The notes under the pieces are model-generated. The model saw nothing but the letters and a program-made list of their open reading frames with translations. It was not told the DNA's origin and made no database searches. From assembly GCF_002157355.1 (NCBI RefSeq), contig NZ_LYMK01000003.1, positions 62,001 through 126,000 of the forward strand: a stretch of DNA of 64,000 nucleotides, written 5' to 3'. Shown here in pieces: positions 1-7,543 of the stretch. Position 1 is the first letter of the stretch. Each line of letters starts with the position of its first letter. The translations under genes were made by a program, and so were the position numbers. Source of the stretch: Variovorax sp. JS1663 (GTDB lineage Bacteria > Pseudomonadota > Gammaproteobacteria > Burkholderiales > Burkholderiaceae_C).

Positions 1-647
1 TACAGCCGGTCGATCGCCTTGAAGACGGTCGAGAAGATCGTCGACATCGCCAGGTAGAGCAGCGCCGCGACGATGTAGACCTCGAAGCTGCGGAAGGTGG
101 CCGAGTCGACGTTCTGCGCCACCGAGGTCAGCTCCTCCGCGGAGATCGACGAGACGATGCTGGTGGTCAGCAGCAGCATCACGAACTGCCCCGCCAGTGC
201 CGGGTAGACCGTGCGCAGCGCGGGCTTGAAGACGACGTGGCGGAAGGTCTGCAAGGGGCTCAGCCCGAGCGCGGCGCCGGCCTCGAACTGGCCGCGCGGG
301 ACCGACTCGATGCCGGTGCGGATGATCTCCGCCGAGAAGGCACCCAGGTTCAGGCTGAGTGCCAGCACCGCGGCCGTGTTCGGCGTGAGGCTGATGCCGA
401 GCGAGGGCAGGCCGAAGAAGATGAACAGGACCTGGACCAGGAAGGGCGTGTTGCGGATGGTCTCGATGTAGGTCTCGGCCAGCCAGCGCAGCGGCGGGAC
501 CGAGGCGCGCTTGGCGAGCACGGTGGCCAGACCGACGGCCAGGCCGATCGCCACCGCGATGGCCGACAGGCGCAGCGTCAGCCAGCAGCCCTCTGCAAAC
601 TGCTCCCAGTGCGGCAGCAGCACGGCGAAGTCGAATCGGTAGTTCAT
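1..647 (-). CDS. Amino-acid ABC transporter permease (3' end beyond window)
   Basis: Inner-membrane permease of a polar amino-acid (HisM/GlnP-type) ABC importer. The 215 visible residues contain several hydrophobic spans and the cytoplasmic EAA loop (EAGAALGLSPLQTFRHV, about residues 130-146) that contacts the ATPase. The ATG at 647 begins MNYRFDFAVLLPHWEQ, a normal start for the family. The frame is still open at the left edge, so only the C-terminus is missing. It lies 77 bp downstream of, and on the same strand as, the Gfo/Idh/MocA oxidoreductase, so the two are probably cotranscribed. The substrate cannot be read from the permease. Confidence 0.9.
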   Translation of the reverse strand, partial: MNYRFDFAVLLPHWEQFAEGCWLTLRLSAIAVAIGLAVGLATVLAKRASVPPLRWLAETYIETIRNTPFLVQVLFIFFGLPSLGISLTPNTAAVLALSLNLGAFSAEIIRTGIESVPRGQFEAGAALGLSPLQTFRHVVFKPALRTVYPALAGQFVMLLLTTSIVSSISAEELTSVAQNVDSATFRSFEVYIVAALLYLAMSTIFSTVFKAIDRL

Positions 648-724
648 GGTGTGGCTCTTGTCTCGTGAGCGATTTCTTTTTCGATCGATGCGGGCTGTCC
701 CGGCGCCCGCGGCCCGCGTCGTCG

Positions 725-1774
725 CTAGCCGGTCAGCACGACCTGGCTTCCGGTCGCTGCCGCCTGCGTCACCGCCAGCGTGGCCTCCAGCGTGCGCAGG
801 CCATCGAGTGCCGAGCAGACCGGCTCTTCCCGTCCCTCGATCAGGGCGGCGAAGTGGCGCATCTGCTCGACGTACGGGTCGCCGGTGTGCACGACGGTGC
901 GTTCCACCGTCAGCGGGTCGTGCCAGCCCTGGGCCGCGCCCTGGTCCTGGCGATAGCGCCACAGCTCCAGGCGCGGCAGGGTCAGCGAGCCTTCCGTGCC
1001 CGAATAGAAATGCGCGTTGATGTCCTGCCGCGGGAAGCGCTCCGCCTCGCCGGCGCTCAGGTCCCAGTTCCACGGCGCGGCCGCGGTGTCCGACACCGTG
1101 ACCGTGCCGAGCGCGCCGTTGCGAAAGCGCAGCAGCACCGCGGCCGTGTCCTCCACCTCGAAGCCGCGAACCGCGTTCGAGGCCAGTGCCTGCACTGCCT
1201 CGATCTCGCCGTAGAGGTGGCGCATCAGGTCGATGTCGTGGATCAGGTTGATCAGGATCGGGCCGCCGCCCTGCTGGCGGCGCCACGCCACGTCGAAGTA
1301 GTCGCGCGGCTTGAGCCAGGTGCACAGAACGGTCGCGCTCACCGGCCGGCCGAGCGCGCCGGCGCCGACGATCGCCTTGGCCTTGCGCATGATCGTGTTG
1401 TGCCGGCGTTGGTGGCCCACCAGCACCGGCAGGCTGGCGGCGCGCGAGGCCTCGCAGATGCGCCGCGCGTCCTCCAGCGTGTCGGCGATCGGCTTCTCGA
1501 CCAGCACCGCGCAGCCGTGCTCGAGGCAGTCGACGGTGATCTGCGCGTGCGTCACGTTCGGCGTGGCGACCACCACGCCGCGCGGCTTCAGCTGCGCGAG
1601 GAGGCTGCGGTAGTCGGGAAAGCAGGGCACGCCGGCCGCGCGTGCGATCTCGGCGGCCGCAGGCGTCGGGTCGGCGATGCCGGCCAGTTCGACCCCGGGG
1701 CTGTTCAGCGCGCAGTCGATGTGGGTCCGGCCGATCAGGCCGGCGCCGATCACGGCGATGGGGAGTTTGCTCAT
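725..1774 (-). CDS. Gfo/Idh/MocA family NAD(P)-dependent oxidoreductase
   Basis: A 349-residue dehydrogenase, usually acting on sugars, inositols or related hydroxy compounds. It has an N-terminal Rossmann fold (GAGLIG, residues 10-15), the EKP motif (K94) and the HDIDL segment (H179, D182), which correspond to the catalytic Lys/His region of inositol dehydrogenases. The start chosen is the ATG giving MSKLPIAVIGAG, because upstream in-frame residues do not look like protein. It is transcribed away from a LysR gene and towards an amino-acid ABC permease. Substrate unknown. Confidence 0.88.
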   Translation of the reverse strand: MSKLPIAVIGAGLIGRTHIDCALNSPGVELAGIADPTPAAAEIARAAGVPCFPDYRSLLAQLKPRGVVVATPNVTHAQITVDCLEHGCAVLVEKPIADTLEDARRICEASRAASLPVLVGHQRRHNTIMRKAKAIVGAGALGRPVSATVLCTWLKPRDYFDVAWRRQQGGGPILINLIHDIDLMRHLYGEIEAVQALASNAVRGFEVEDTAAVLLRFRNGALGTVTVSDTAAAPWNWDLSAGEAERFPRQDINAHFYSGTEGSLTLPRLELWRYRQDQGAAQGWHDPLTVERTVVHTGDPYVEQMRHFAALIEGREEPVCSALDGLRTLEATLAVTQAAATGSQVVLTG

Positions 1775-1847
1775 GGGTCCTGCTGGGTGAGGGATGCGAC
1801 TGGGGCGAAGTCTAGTAACAACGCACAGACATACAATCCTCATCCAG

Positions 1848-1874
1848 TTGACTCGGAATCAACGATTCGTTGAT
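1848..1874. promoter_or_regulatory. Candidate LysR operator in divergent promoter
   Basis: The 109-bp gap between the divergent oxidoreductase and LysR genes holds TTGA-N7-TCAA (1848-1862), a T-N11-A type LysR box. It overlaps a perfect inverted repeat, ATCAACG-att-CGTTGAT (1858-1874). It ends 10 bp before the LysR start, a position suited to autoregulation and control of the divergent operon. No footprint or conservation data are available here. Confidence 0.45.
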
Positions 1875-1883
1875 AAAGCCGCG

Positions 1884-2798
1884 ATGGACCTGAAGGACCT
1901 GGAAGTGTTCTGCGAGGTGGCACGCCGCTCCGGCTTCGCGGCCGCCTCGCTGGAGATCGGCACGACGCCGGCGCACATCAGCAAGCGCATCGCGATCCTC
2001 GAATCGCAGCTGGGCGTGCGCCTGTTCCACCGGACCACGCGGCGGGTGGTGATCACCGAGGACGGCGAGCGGGCCTACCAGTGGGCCCAGCGCATCCTCA
2101 ACGATGCGGACGCGATGTCGGAGGCCTTCAGCAGCGCCAAGAAGGAGCCCTCGGGGCAGCTGCGCATCGCGACCAGCCAGCGCCTGGGCCGCGAGCACGT
2201 GGCGCCGATCCTGTCCCTGCTCGGCAGGCGCCATCCCCGCCTCGAGGTCTGGCTCGAGCTGCTCGACCGGCGGGTGGACCTGATCACCGAGAACTTCGAC
2301 CTCGACATCCGCGTGGGCGATCCGACCCAGCCGCACCTGATCGCGCAGCGCATGGTGGAGAGCCGCCGCATCCTGTGTGCCTCGCCCGAGTACCTGGCGC
2401 AGCGCGGCCATCCGCGCTCGGTGGCCGAGCTGGCCGAGCACGAGTGCCTGCTGTACCGCGAGCGCGACCAGCCCTTCGGCATCTGGCGGTTGATCGGGCC
2501 CAAGGGCATCGAGTCGGTCAAGGTGACCAGCCGCTTCAGCTCCAACCACAGCGACGTGGTGAAGGGCTGGAGCCTGGACGGCAAGGGCATCTGCCTGCTC
2601 TCGGTCTGGGACGTCGCGCAGCCCCTGCTCGACGGCCGCGCGGTGCGGGTGCTGCCCTCCCACCACGAGTCGGCGGACATCTGGGCCATGACCAGCACGC
2701 GCTCGGCCGGCTCGGCGAAGGTGCGGGTGTGCGTGGAATTCCTGAAGGAGCAGCTGGTGAGCGGGCCGCATGCGCTGAACACGGCCGCCGCCGGGTAG
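1884..2798 (+). CDS. LysR-family transcriptional regulator
   Basis: A 304-residue LysR regulator with the N-terminal winged HTH (MDLKDLEVFCEVARRSGF..., residues 1-60) and a CrgA/DsdC-like effector domain (LRIATSQRLGREHV onward). The ATG at 1884 is chosen because it matches the standard family N-terminus. It is divergent from the Gfo/Idh/MocA gene and probably controls it. It is also immediately upstream of pmd operon debris, so it could instead be a surviving regulator of that lost operon. Confidence 0.9.
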   Translation: MDLKDLEVFCEVARRSGFAAASLEIGTTPAHISKRIAILESQLGVRLFHRTTRRVVITEDGERAYQWAQRILNDADAMSEAFSSAKKEPSGQLRIATSQRLGREHVAPILSLLGRRHPRLEVWLELLDRRVDLITENFDLDIRVGDPTQPHLIAQRMVESRRILCASPEYLAQRGHPRSVAELAEHECLLYRERDQPFGIWRLIGPKGIESVKVTSRFSSNHSDVVKGWSLDGKGICLLSVWDVAQPLLDGRAVRVLPSHHESADIWAMTSTRSAGSAKVRVCVEFLKEQLVSGPHALNTAAAG

Positions 2799-2842
2799 CG
2801 TGGCGGCTCAGCCGATGGCCTGGCGGGGATCACACTGGCGCC

Positions 2843-2940
2843 ATGATCATCGACTGCCGCGGCCACTACACGACCGCGCCCAAGGCGTCGGAAAACTGGC
2901 GCAACCAGCAGATCGCGGGCATCGCCGACCCATCGCTGAT
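2843..2940 (+). pseudogene. Remnant of 4-oxalomesaconate hydratase (PmdE/LigJ), N-terminus
   Basis: About 33 codons read MIIDCRGHYTTAPKASENW and onward, the N-terminus of the amidohydrolase-type 4-oxalomesaconate hydratase of protocatechuate 4,5-cleavage. The family begins MIIDCHGHYTTAP, so the first metal-ligand His of the HxH motif is Arg here. The reading frame then passes into a fragment of a different gene, so about 300 residues are gone. It is not expected to be functional. Confidence 0.7.
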
Positions 2941-3063
2941 GCGGTCGAGAAACGCGAGGCCAACGAGGCCGGCAAGCGCGAGCGCTTCACGGCCGGCGAG
3001 CTGGGCCTGGACATGTACGCGATGCGCGAGTCGCTGGCCAAGGCCGGCCTGCGCTACATCGAA
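2932..3063 (+). pseudogene. Remnant of CHA aldolase (PmdF/LigK), C-terminus
   Basis: In a second frame the DNA encodes IADAVEKREANEAGKRERF followed by TAGELGLDMYAMRESLAKAG and LRYIE. This matches the C-terminal tail of RraA-fold 4-carboxy-4-hydroxy-2-oxoadipate aldolases (REANE-KR...GELGLDMY-MR). The catalytic N-terminal part is missing. The piece is fused directly between the hydratase and hydrolase remnants. Confidence 0.65.
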
Positions 3064-3065
3064 AC

Positions 3066-3233
3066 GACCCGAAGGACCAGCTGTCGGCCCTGCGCGACCA
3101 CCTGGGCTGCGAGCGCAACGTGATCGTGCAGGCCACCTGCCATGGCGCCGACAACCGTGCGCTGGTCGATGCGCTTCAGTCGTCGCAGGGCCGGGCCCGA
3201 GGCGTTGCGACGGTGAAGCGCACGGTCAGTGAG
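3066..3233 (+). pseudogene. Remnant of 2-pyrone-4,6-dicarboxylate hydrolase (PmdD/LigI)
   Basis: A third frame reads DPKDQLSALRDHLGCERN, then VIVQATCHGADNRALVDAL and GRARGVATV. This is the conserved N-terminal third of LigI/PmdD lactonases (ALRDHLG--RNVIVQASCHG). The active-site HCH motif before it and the whole C-terminal barrel are absent. The frame runs into the end of the convergent ferritin-like gene. The order E-F-D equals that of intact pmd operons in Comamonas. Confidence 0.65.
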
Positions 3234-3704
3234 TCAGCCGGTGCGCTCCGCAAAGGCGCGCACCTCGCCCGGCTTGCGCAGCATCTTGTCGACGTCCGCG
3301 GCGTGCAGCTCTTCGGCATGGATCATCTGCCGGGCGAATTCCTCCAGCGCCACCGAGCGGCCCTCGACCAGCGCGAGCAGTTGCCGGTACAGCCCGAGCG
3401 CGCGGCCCTCGGTCGCCAGCGACTCCTGCAGGATGGCCGCCATGTCGTGCTGGTGCGAATCGAGCAGCGGGCCGATGCCCAACGACGGATAGGCGCCGAG
3501 GGTCGTGATCCATTCCCCGACCTGCTGGGCATGGAGCAGCGATTCATCGGCCTGTGCCCGCAGCCAGGACACGATGGGGATGCGCGAGAAGCCGAACACC
3601 AGGAAGGAGTAGTGGGTGTAGCGCACCACGCCGGCCAGTTCCGCCTCCAGCAGGCGATTCAGGACATCGACGACCTGGTCCTTGTCGAGTGGGGACTGGG
3701 ACAT
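3234..3704 (-). CDS. Ferritin-like / bacterioferritin-type protein
   Basis: A 156-residue four-helix protein resembling bacterioferritin, with a presumed role in iron storage or oxidation. Conserved ferroxidase-type residues are E22 (EAELAGVVRY), H58, E99 (TEG), E131 and H134 (EELH). The position of the Bfr Glu-51 equivalent is Ser with a Glu one residue earlier, and the haem-ligand Met position is Leu. A haem-binding Bfr is therefore unlikely. A good ribosome site (AGGAGGTGCGCC) precedes the ATG. It stands alone. Two palindromes lie upstream at 3746-3782. Confidence 0.75.
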   Translation of the reverse strand: MSQSPLDKDQVVDVLNRLLEAELAGVVRYTHYSFLVFGFSRIPIVSWLRAQADESLLHAQQVGEWITTLGAYPSLGIGPLLDSHQHDMAAILQESLATEGRALGLYRQLLALVEGRSVALEEFARQMIHAEELHAADVDKMLRKPGEVRAFAERTG

Positions 3705-3745
3705 GGCGCACCTCCTGGGGTGATGGGCGCCGGCCGTGCGGCGCG

Positions 3746-3782
3746 GTGCAAGCCTTGCACGATCCGCGGGCTTGCGCAAGCC
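3746..3782. promoter_or_regulatory. Two palindromes upstream of the ferritin-like gene
   Basis: GTGCAAGcCTTGCAC (3746-3760) and GGCTTGCGCAAGCC (3769-3782) are near-perfect palindromes. They share the GCAAG/CTTGC core and their centres are about 22 bp apart, which is two helical turns. They lie 42-78 bp upstream of the ferritin-like start and before the divergent small gene. That layout suggests a dimeric regulator, but none can be named. Confidence 0.4.
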
Positions 3783-3874
3783 GTCCGGCGCCGCGCCCTT
3801 GTCAGGGAATGTTGCGCCGGCACGCCCGCGGTGCTTCAATGACCGGCTTTCCCCCCAGTGCACAGGAGGCTGCC

Positions 3875-4192
3875 ATGGCATACGAAGCCCGCTACGTCTT
3901 CAAGCTGAACCCGGGCGCCGATCTGGCCGCCGTCGTGACGACGATGCAGCAGGGGGCCGCGCTCTGGCGCAAGCACGGCGCGGGCCGCCCGCAGCTCTGG
4001 GCCATCACCGCCGGCGAGCTGGGCAACTACGTGCTCAGCGTGCAGTTCGACAGTGCGGCCGACTTCGCCAAGGCCGTCGATCCCTTGTCCGCCGACCCGG
4101 AATTCCGCGCCTGGCAGGCGCACAACGCGCAGGCGGGCCAGATCAGCTGGGTGCGCAGCAACCACGCGCGCGAGGTGGCGCTGGACGGGTGA
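3875..4192 (+). CDS. Conserved small protein of unknown function
   Basis: A 105-residue soluble protein (MAYEARYVFKLNPGADLAAV...) preceded by a strong ribosome site (AGGAGGCTGCC). The length and alternating strand/helix pattern suggest a small dimeric alpha/beta-barrel fold of the kind seen in monooxygenase-like or stress proteins, but no catalytic motif is visible. It is divergent from the ferritin-like gene and convergent with the hydrolase gene. Function unknown. Confidence 0.7.
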   Translation: MAYEARYVFKLNPGADLAAVVTTMQQGAALWRKHGAGRPQLWAITAGELGNYVLSVQFDSAADFAKAVDPLSADPEFRAWQAHNAQAGQISWVRSNHAREVALDG

Positions 4193-4201
4193 TGCGCGGA
4201 C

Positions 4202-5251
4202 TCAGGGCGCGGCTTCGCGCGCCGCACCTTCGCGCAGCAGGTGCTTCTCGAAGAAGGCGGTGATTCGCCGATCCACCTGCGCCATCTGGCTGCGGTCGAA
4301 GCCCGGCGGGTCGTTCAGCATGTCGCCGACGAGCCCCGTGAGCCCGGGCGGCGGCGGCGACAGCAGCGAGCCGTGACCGGCGCCGGGCAGGTCGGCGATG
4401 CGCTCGCAGGGCGTGCACGCCGCCACCACCCGGTCGCTGTGGAAGCGCGGGATCAGCCAGCGGTCCTGTCCCGCGGTGACCAGGCCCAGCGGCACGCGCG
4501 GCGTGGCCAGCGAGGCCATGTCGAAGTCGGCCGCGAAGGGCACGCCCGCCACCACCGCCGCCACGCGCGGGTCGGCATGCACGCGTGGCGTGTCGTCGTC
4601 GAAGCGCAGGCCGATCACCGTCCGCGCGGCCCAGAGCTTGAGGCCGTCCAGCCAGCCGCCGGTCAGCCGGGTGAACAGGCCGACGCAGGATTGGAAGTCT
4701 TGCGCCAGGTGGGCCTCGCAATGCCGCTTGAAGCCGCCCGGTGACCAGCGCCCGCCCGCCAGGCTCAGGGCCGTGTGGCCACCGGCCGACATGCCGTAGA
4801 CGCCCACCTCGTCAAGCTGCAGCAGCGGCGCGAAGCGCGGGTCGCGGCCCACCGCGTCGATGGCGCGCGAGACCTCGGCCGGTCGCCGGACCCAGCTGTC
4901 GGGCCCCGGGTGGCCCGTGTCCCTGTAGTTGTCGCCGCGGTGCTCGGGCATGGCGACCACGAAGCCGGCCTCCACCAGGCGGCGCGCCAGGTCCGCGTGC
5001 ACCGAGGGCGAGCCGCCCGAGCCGTGCGAGATCACCACCAGCCGGCCGTTGCCGCGCACGGGCTGGCCCTGCGGCGCCACCTGGAGTGTGAAAGGCCCGC
5101 GCCGGACCGTCTGCTCGGCGTCGCCGGACGGGTAGTACAGCGTGACCGGGCCGTCCTCGGCCGTCGCGGCGATCTCGCCGAGGCCCATGGCGGCCTGGGC
5201 CAGGCCGGAAAGCAGCATCGTCGTGGCTGCCAGCACATGCAGGAAACGCAT
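4202..5251 (-). CDS. Secreted alpha/beta hydrolase (dienelactone-hydrolase-like)
   Basis: A 349-residue hydrolase with an N-terminal signal peptide ending near AQA. It shows the HGSGG oxyanion loop, the nucleophile elbow GMSAGG, a downstream Asp (TAGQD) and the catalytic-type His in GAGHGS. This is the layout of periplasmic dienelactone-hydrolase/PET-hydrolase-like esterases, but the substrate is not known. The start is supported by GAGGAG eight bases before the ATG. It is downstream of, and on the same strand as, a membrane AraC regulator. Confidence 0.85.
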   Translation of the reverse strand: MRFLHVLAATTMLLSGLAQAAMGLGEIAATAEDGPVTLYYPSGDAEQTVRRGPFTLQVAPQGQPVRGNGRLVVISHGSGGSPSVHADLARRLVEAGFVVAMPEHRGDNYRDTGHPGPDSWVRRPAEVSRAIDAVGRDPRFAPLLQLDEVGVYGMSAGGHTALSLAGGRWSPGGFKRHCEAHLAQDFQSCVGLFTRLTGGWLDGLKLWAARTVIGLRFDDDTPRVHADPRVAAVVAGVPFAADFDMASLATPRVPLGLVTAGQDRWLIPRFHSDRVVAACTPCERIADLPGAGHGSLLSPPPPGLTGLVGDMLNDPPGFDRSQMAQVDRRITAFFEKHLLREGAAREAAP

Positions 5252-5367
5252 CGTTCACTCCTCTTCTTGATCCGAAGGCCCCCTGCCCACGGTGATGCGG
5301 ACGATGCCGCGGCGCGCCGGCCGCGTCTTGCCGAATGCGACGAAACGCATGTTTCGGCTCGCCGAAT

Positions 5368-6471
5368 TCAGGAATCGGCCAGCTTTTCTCGCCGGTACTC
5401 GGTCGGCGTGAGGCCGGTGGCGGCCTTGAAGGCCCGGTTGAAGGGTCCGATGGACTGGAAGCCCGCCTCCAGCGCGATGCTCAGCACCGGCAGGCCGCGC
5501 CGCGCCGGATCGGCCAGCGCGGTACGCGCCTCTTCCAGCCGGAAGCCGTTGACGAAGGCGTTGAAGTTGCGGTGGCCCAGGCGCTGGTTGATCAGGCGCC
5601 GCAGCCGGTACTCGGGCGCGCCGACCCGCGCGGCCAGTCCGGCGACCGTCAGGTCTTCGGTGCGGTAGGCGCGCTCGACCGTCATGAGCCGATGCAGGGC
5701 CTCGGCCAGCGCCTGCTCGGCGGGGTCGGGCGCGGCGTCCGGGGCGTGGTCTTCCGTTTCGGCCTTCGCCGGCGCCGTGTCGGCGACCCGGGCCGCGCGC
5801 GCCGAGGGAAACAGCTCGGTGCCTGCCAGGCGCAGCATCCAGAGCGCAGTCGCCGCCACGATGATCAGCAGCATCGCCACGTCGATCGTCGCCATCGTGT
5901 CGGAGAGCCGGCCGCGCGGCGAGGCCAGCCGCGCCAGCAGCATCGCCAGCGTGTACGCCACGCCCGTCACCACGATGAAGGCGCGCAGGCGCCGCCGCCC
6001 CTCGACCAGGTCCGCGCGCCAGTGCGCTGCCGCCGCGATCGTGGCCAGCACCGCGAACAGCAGCGGCACGCCGCGCTGCAGGCCCATCGTGACCGGCGCC
6101 AGCACCGAGGCGCTGCCGGCCACCCAGGCGCAATTGACGCCCGCCAGCGCCGCGACCGCGAGCCAGGCCGCGGCATGCAGGGGCCTGAACGCGAAGTCGT
6201 CGTCGAACAGCGCCTGCACGAAGATCCAGAACAGCACCGCGTTGCCCACCGAGACGGCGACCAGCGGTGCCTGCCACAGGCGCGGCACGGTGTGCTCGAA
6301 CAGCGGCGTGGAACTGATGACCTGCAGGGCCAGCCCCAGCATCATCGCCACCGCCGTGCGCGCGGCCGGAAGGCGCGGGCGGTCGCGCGCCAGCACGAAG
6401 GCCAGCAGCGCGAGCAGGGCCAGCAGCATGCCGCGCAGCGCGGCATCGAGGAGGAAGTTGGCGGGATTCAT
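5368..6471 (-). CDS. AraC-family regulator with N-terminal membrane domain
   Basis: A 367-residue protein. The first ~230 residues form about seven hydrophobic spans. A charged Ala/Glu/Asp-rich linker follows, and the last ~100 residues are an AraC/XylS DNA-binding domain (YRTEDLTVAGLAARVG..., ending SIALEAGFQSIGPFNRAFK...GLTPTEYRREK). The second HTH of the family is clear. This is the one-component membrane-sensor class of AraC regulators. It probably controls the adjacent secreted hydrolase, 116 bp downstream. Signal unknown. Confidence 0.87.
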   Translation of the reverse strand: MNPANFLLDAALRGMLLALLALLAFVLARDRPRLPAARTAVAMMLGLALQVISSTPLFEHTVPRLWQAPLVAVSVGNAVLFWIFVQALFDDDFAFRPLHAAAWLAVAALAGVNCAWVAGSASVLAPVTMGLQRGVPLLFAVLATIAAAAHWRADLVEGRRRLRAFIVVTGVAYTLAMLLARLASPRGRLSDTMATIDVAMLLIIVAATALWMLRLAGTELFPSARAARVADTAPAKAETEDHAPDAAPDPAEQALAEALHRLMTVERAYRTEDLTVAGLAARVGAPEYRLRRLINQRLGHRNFNAFVNGFRLEEARTALADPARRGLPVLSIALEAGFQSIGPFNRAFKAATGLTPTEYRREKLADS

Positions 6472-6544
6472 GCGGGCAGACCGGGCACGTGGGCGATCGT
6501 TCGCTCCGGCCGCGAGGGACGGTATCACGAGCCTCGTGACATCT

Positions 6545-7432
6545 TCACGCCAGCGCCCGCCTCGCGGCGGCGATGAACGGCTCGACGAAAGGGCTGTCCA
6601 GGTCGCGGCGCCGGCAGACCGCCACCTCGAAGCCTTCGTTCACGCCCTTGAGCTTGCGGAAGGCGACGCCCGGCGGGCGGCCGACCGCGGCGCACTCGGG
6701 GACCACGGCATAGCCCTCGCCGGCGAGCACCAGCGCCAGCGCCGCGTGCACGGTCTCCACGCGCTCGACCACCTGCATCGTCACCTGGTGCCGGCGCAGC
6801 AGCGCGGCCACCAGCGACATGTCCGCGTTCTCCTGGAAGGTCGGCAGGGCGATCAGCTTCTGGCCCTGGAGCCGCTCGATGGGGACCGAGGCCAGCCGCG
6901 CGAGCGGGGCGCGTGCAGGCATGGCCAGCCGCAGCGGCTGCGTGCCGACGATGGTGCTGGCCACTTCCGGGCGCTGGATCGGCGGCATGCACAGGCCGAC
7001 GGAGACCTTGTGGTCGACGATGTGCGCCTCGTAAGTGACGGCACTCATTTCGACGAACTGCAGCTCGACGTCCGGCAGCGAACGGCGCAGGAGCGGGACG
7101 AGCCTGGGCAGCACGGCATAGCCCAGCGAGAACATGTAGCCCACCGCGAGCCGGCCGCGCCGGCCAGTGCCGATCGCGCGCGCGGCCTCGTAGCCGTCGT
7201 GCGCCAGGGCCAGCGCTTCGCGGGCCCGCACGAACAGGGCGCTGCCCGCGTCGGTCAGCCGCATCCCCGTCGATTCGCGCAGGAACAGCGGCGTGCCGAC
7301 CTGGGCCTCCAGGTTGCGGATCTGCACGGACAGCGGCGGCTGCGCCATGTGCAGCCGCTGGGCCGCCTTGCCCACGCTGCGGGCTTCCGCCACGGCCACG
7401 AAGTAACGCAGGCTCTTGAGGTCCATGCCCAT
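6545..7432 (-). CDS. LysR-family transcriptional regulator
   Basis: A 295-residue LysR regulator beginning MGMDLKSLRYFVAVAEARSVGKAAQRLHMAQPP and containing the wHTH and the two-lobed effector domain. The ATG at 7432 has a weak TGGA ribosome site 7 bp upstream, and the ATG at 7426 is the alternative start. It is divergent from the amidase-Bug-Bug-aldolase operon across 111 bp, so it is the likely regulator of that operon. Confidence 0.9.
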   Translation of the reverse strand: MGMDLKSLRYFVAVAEARSVGKAAQRLHMAQPPLSVQIRNLEAQVGTPLFLRESTGMRLTDAGSALFVRAREALALAHDGYEAARAIGTGRRGRLAVGYMFSLGYAVLPRLVPLLRRSLPDVELQFVEMSAVTYEAHIVDHKVSVGLCMPPIQRPEVASTIVGTQPLRLAMPARAPLARLASVPIERLQGQKLIALPTFQENADMSLVAALLRRHQVTMQVVERVETVHAALALVLAGEGYAVVPECAAVGRPPGVAFRKLKGVNEGFEVAVCRRRDLDSPFVEPFIAAARRALA

Positions 7433-7543
7433 ACGATTCCAGTATGAGTGAATTGTGAACGAGTATTGGACCGTGCCATCACCGGCTGGCAACCTTCGTC
7501 GCATGCCGGCTGAAGCCGCCGGCGCCCGAGAAAGGTAGCCTGG

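Noticed and set aside
5335..6576. Long open frame on the plus strand opposite the AraC regulator
   Set aside because: Arg/Gly/His-rich antisense translation typical of GC-rich DNA. The minus-strand AraC protein has clear domains.
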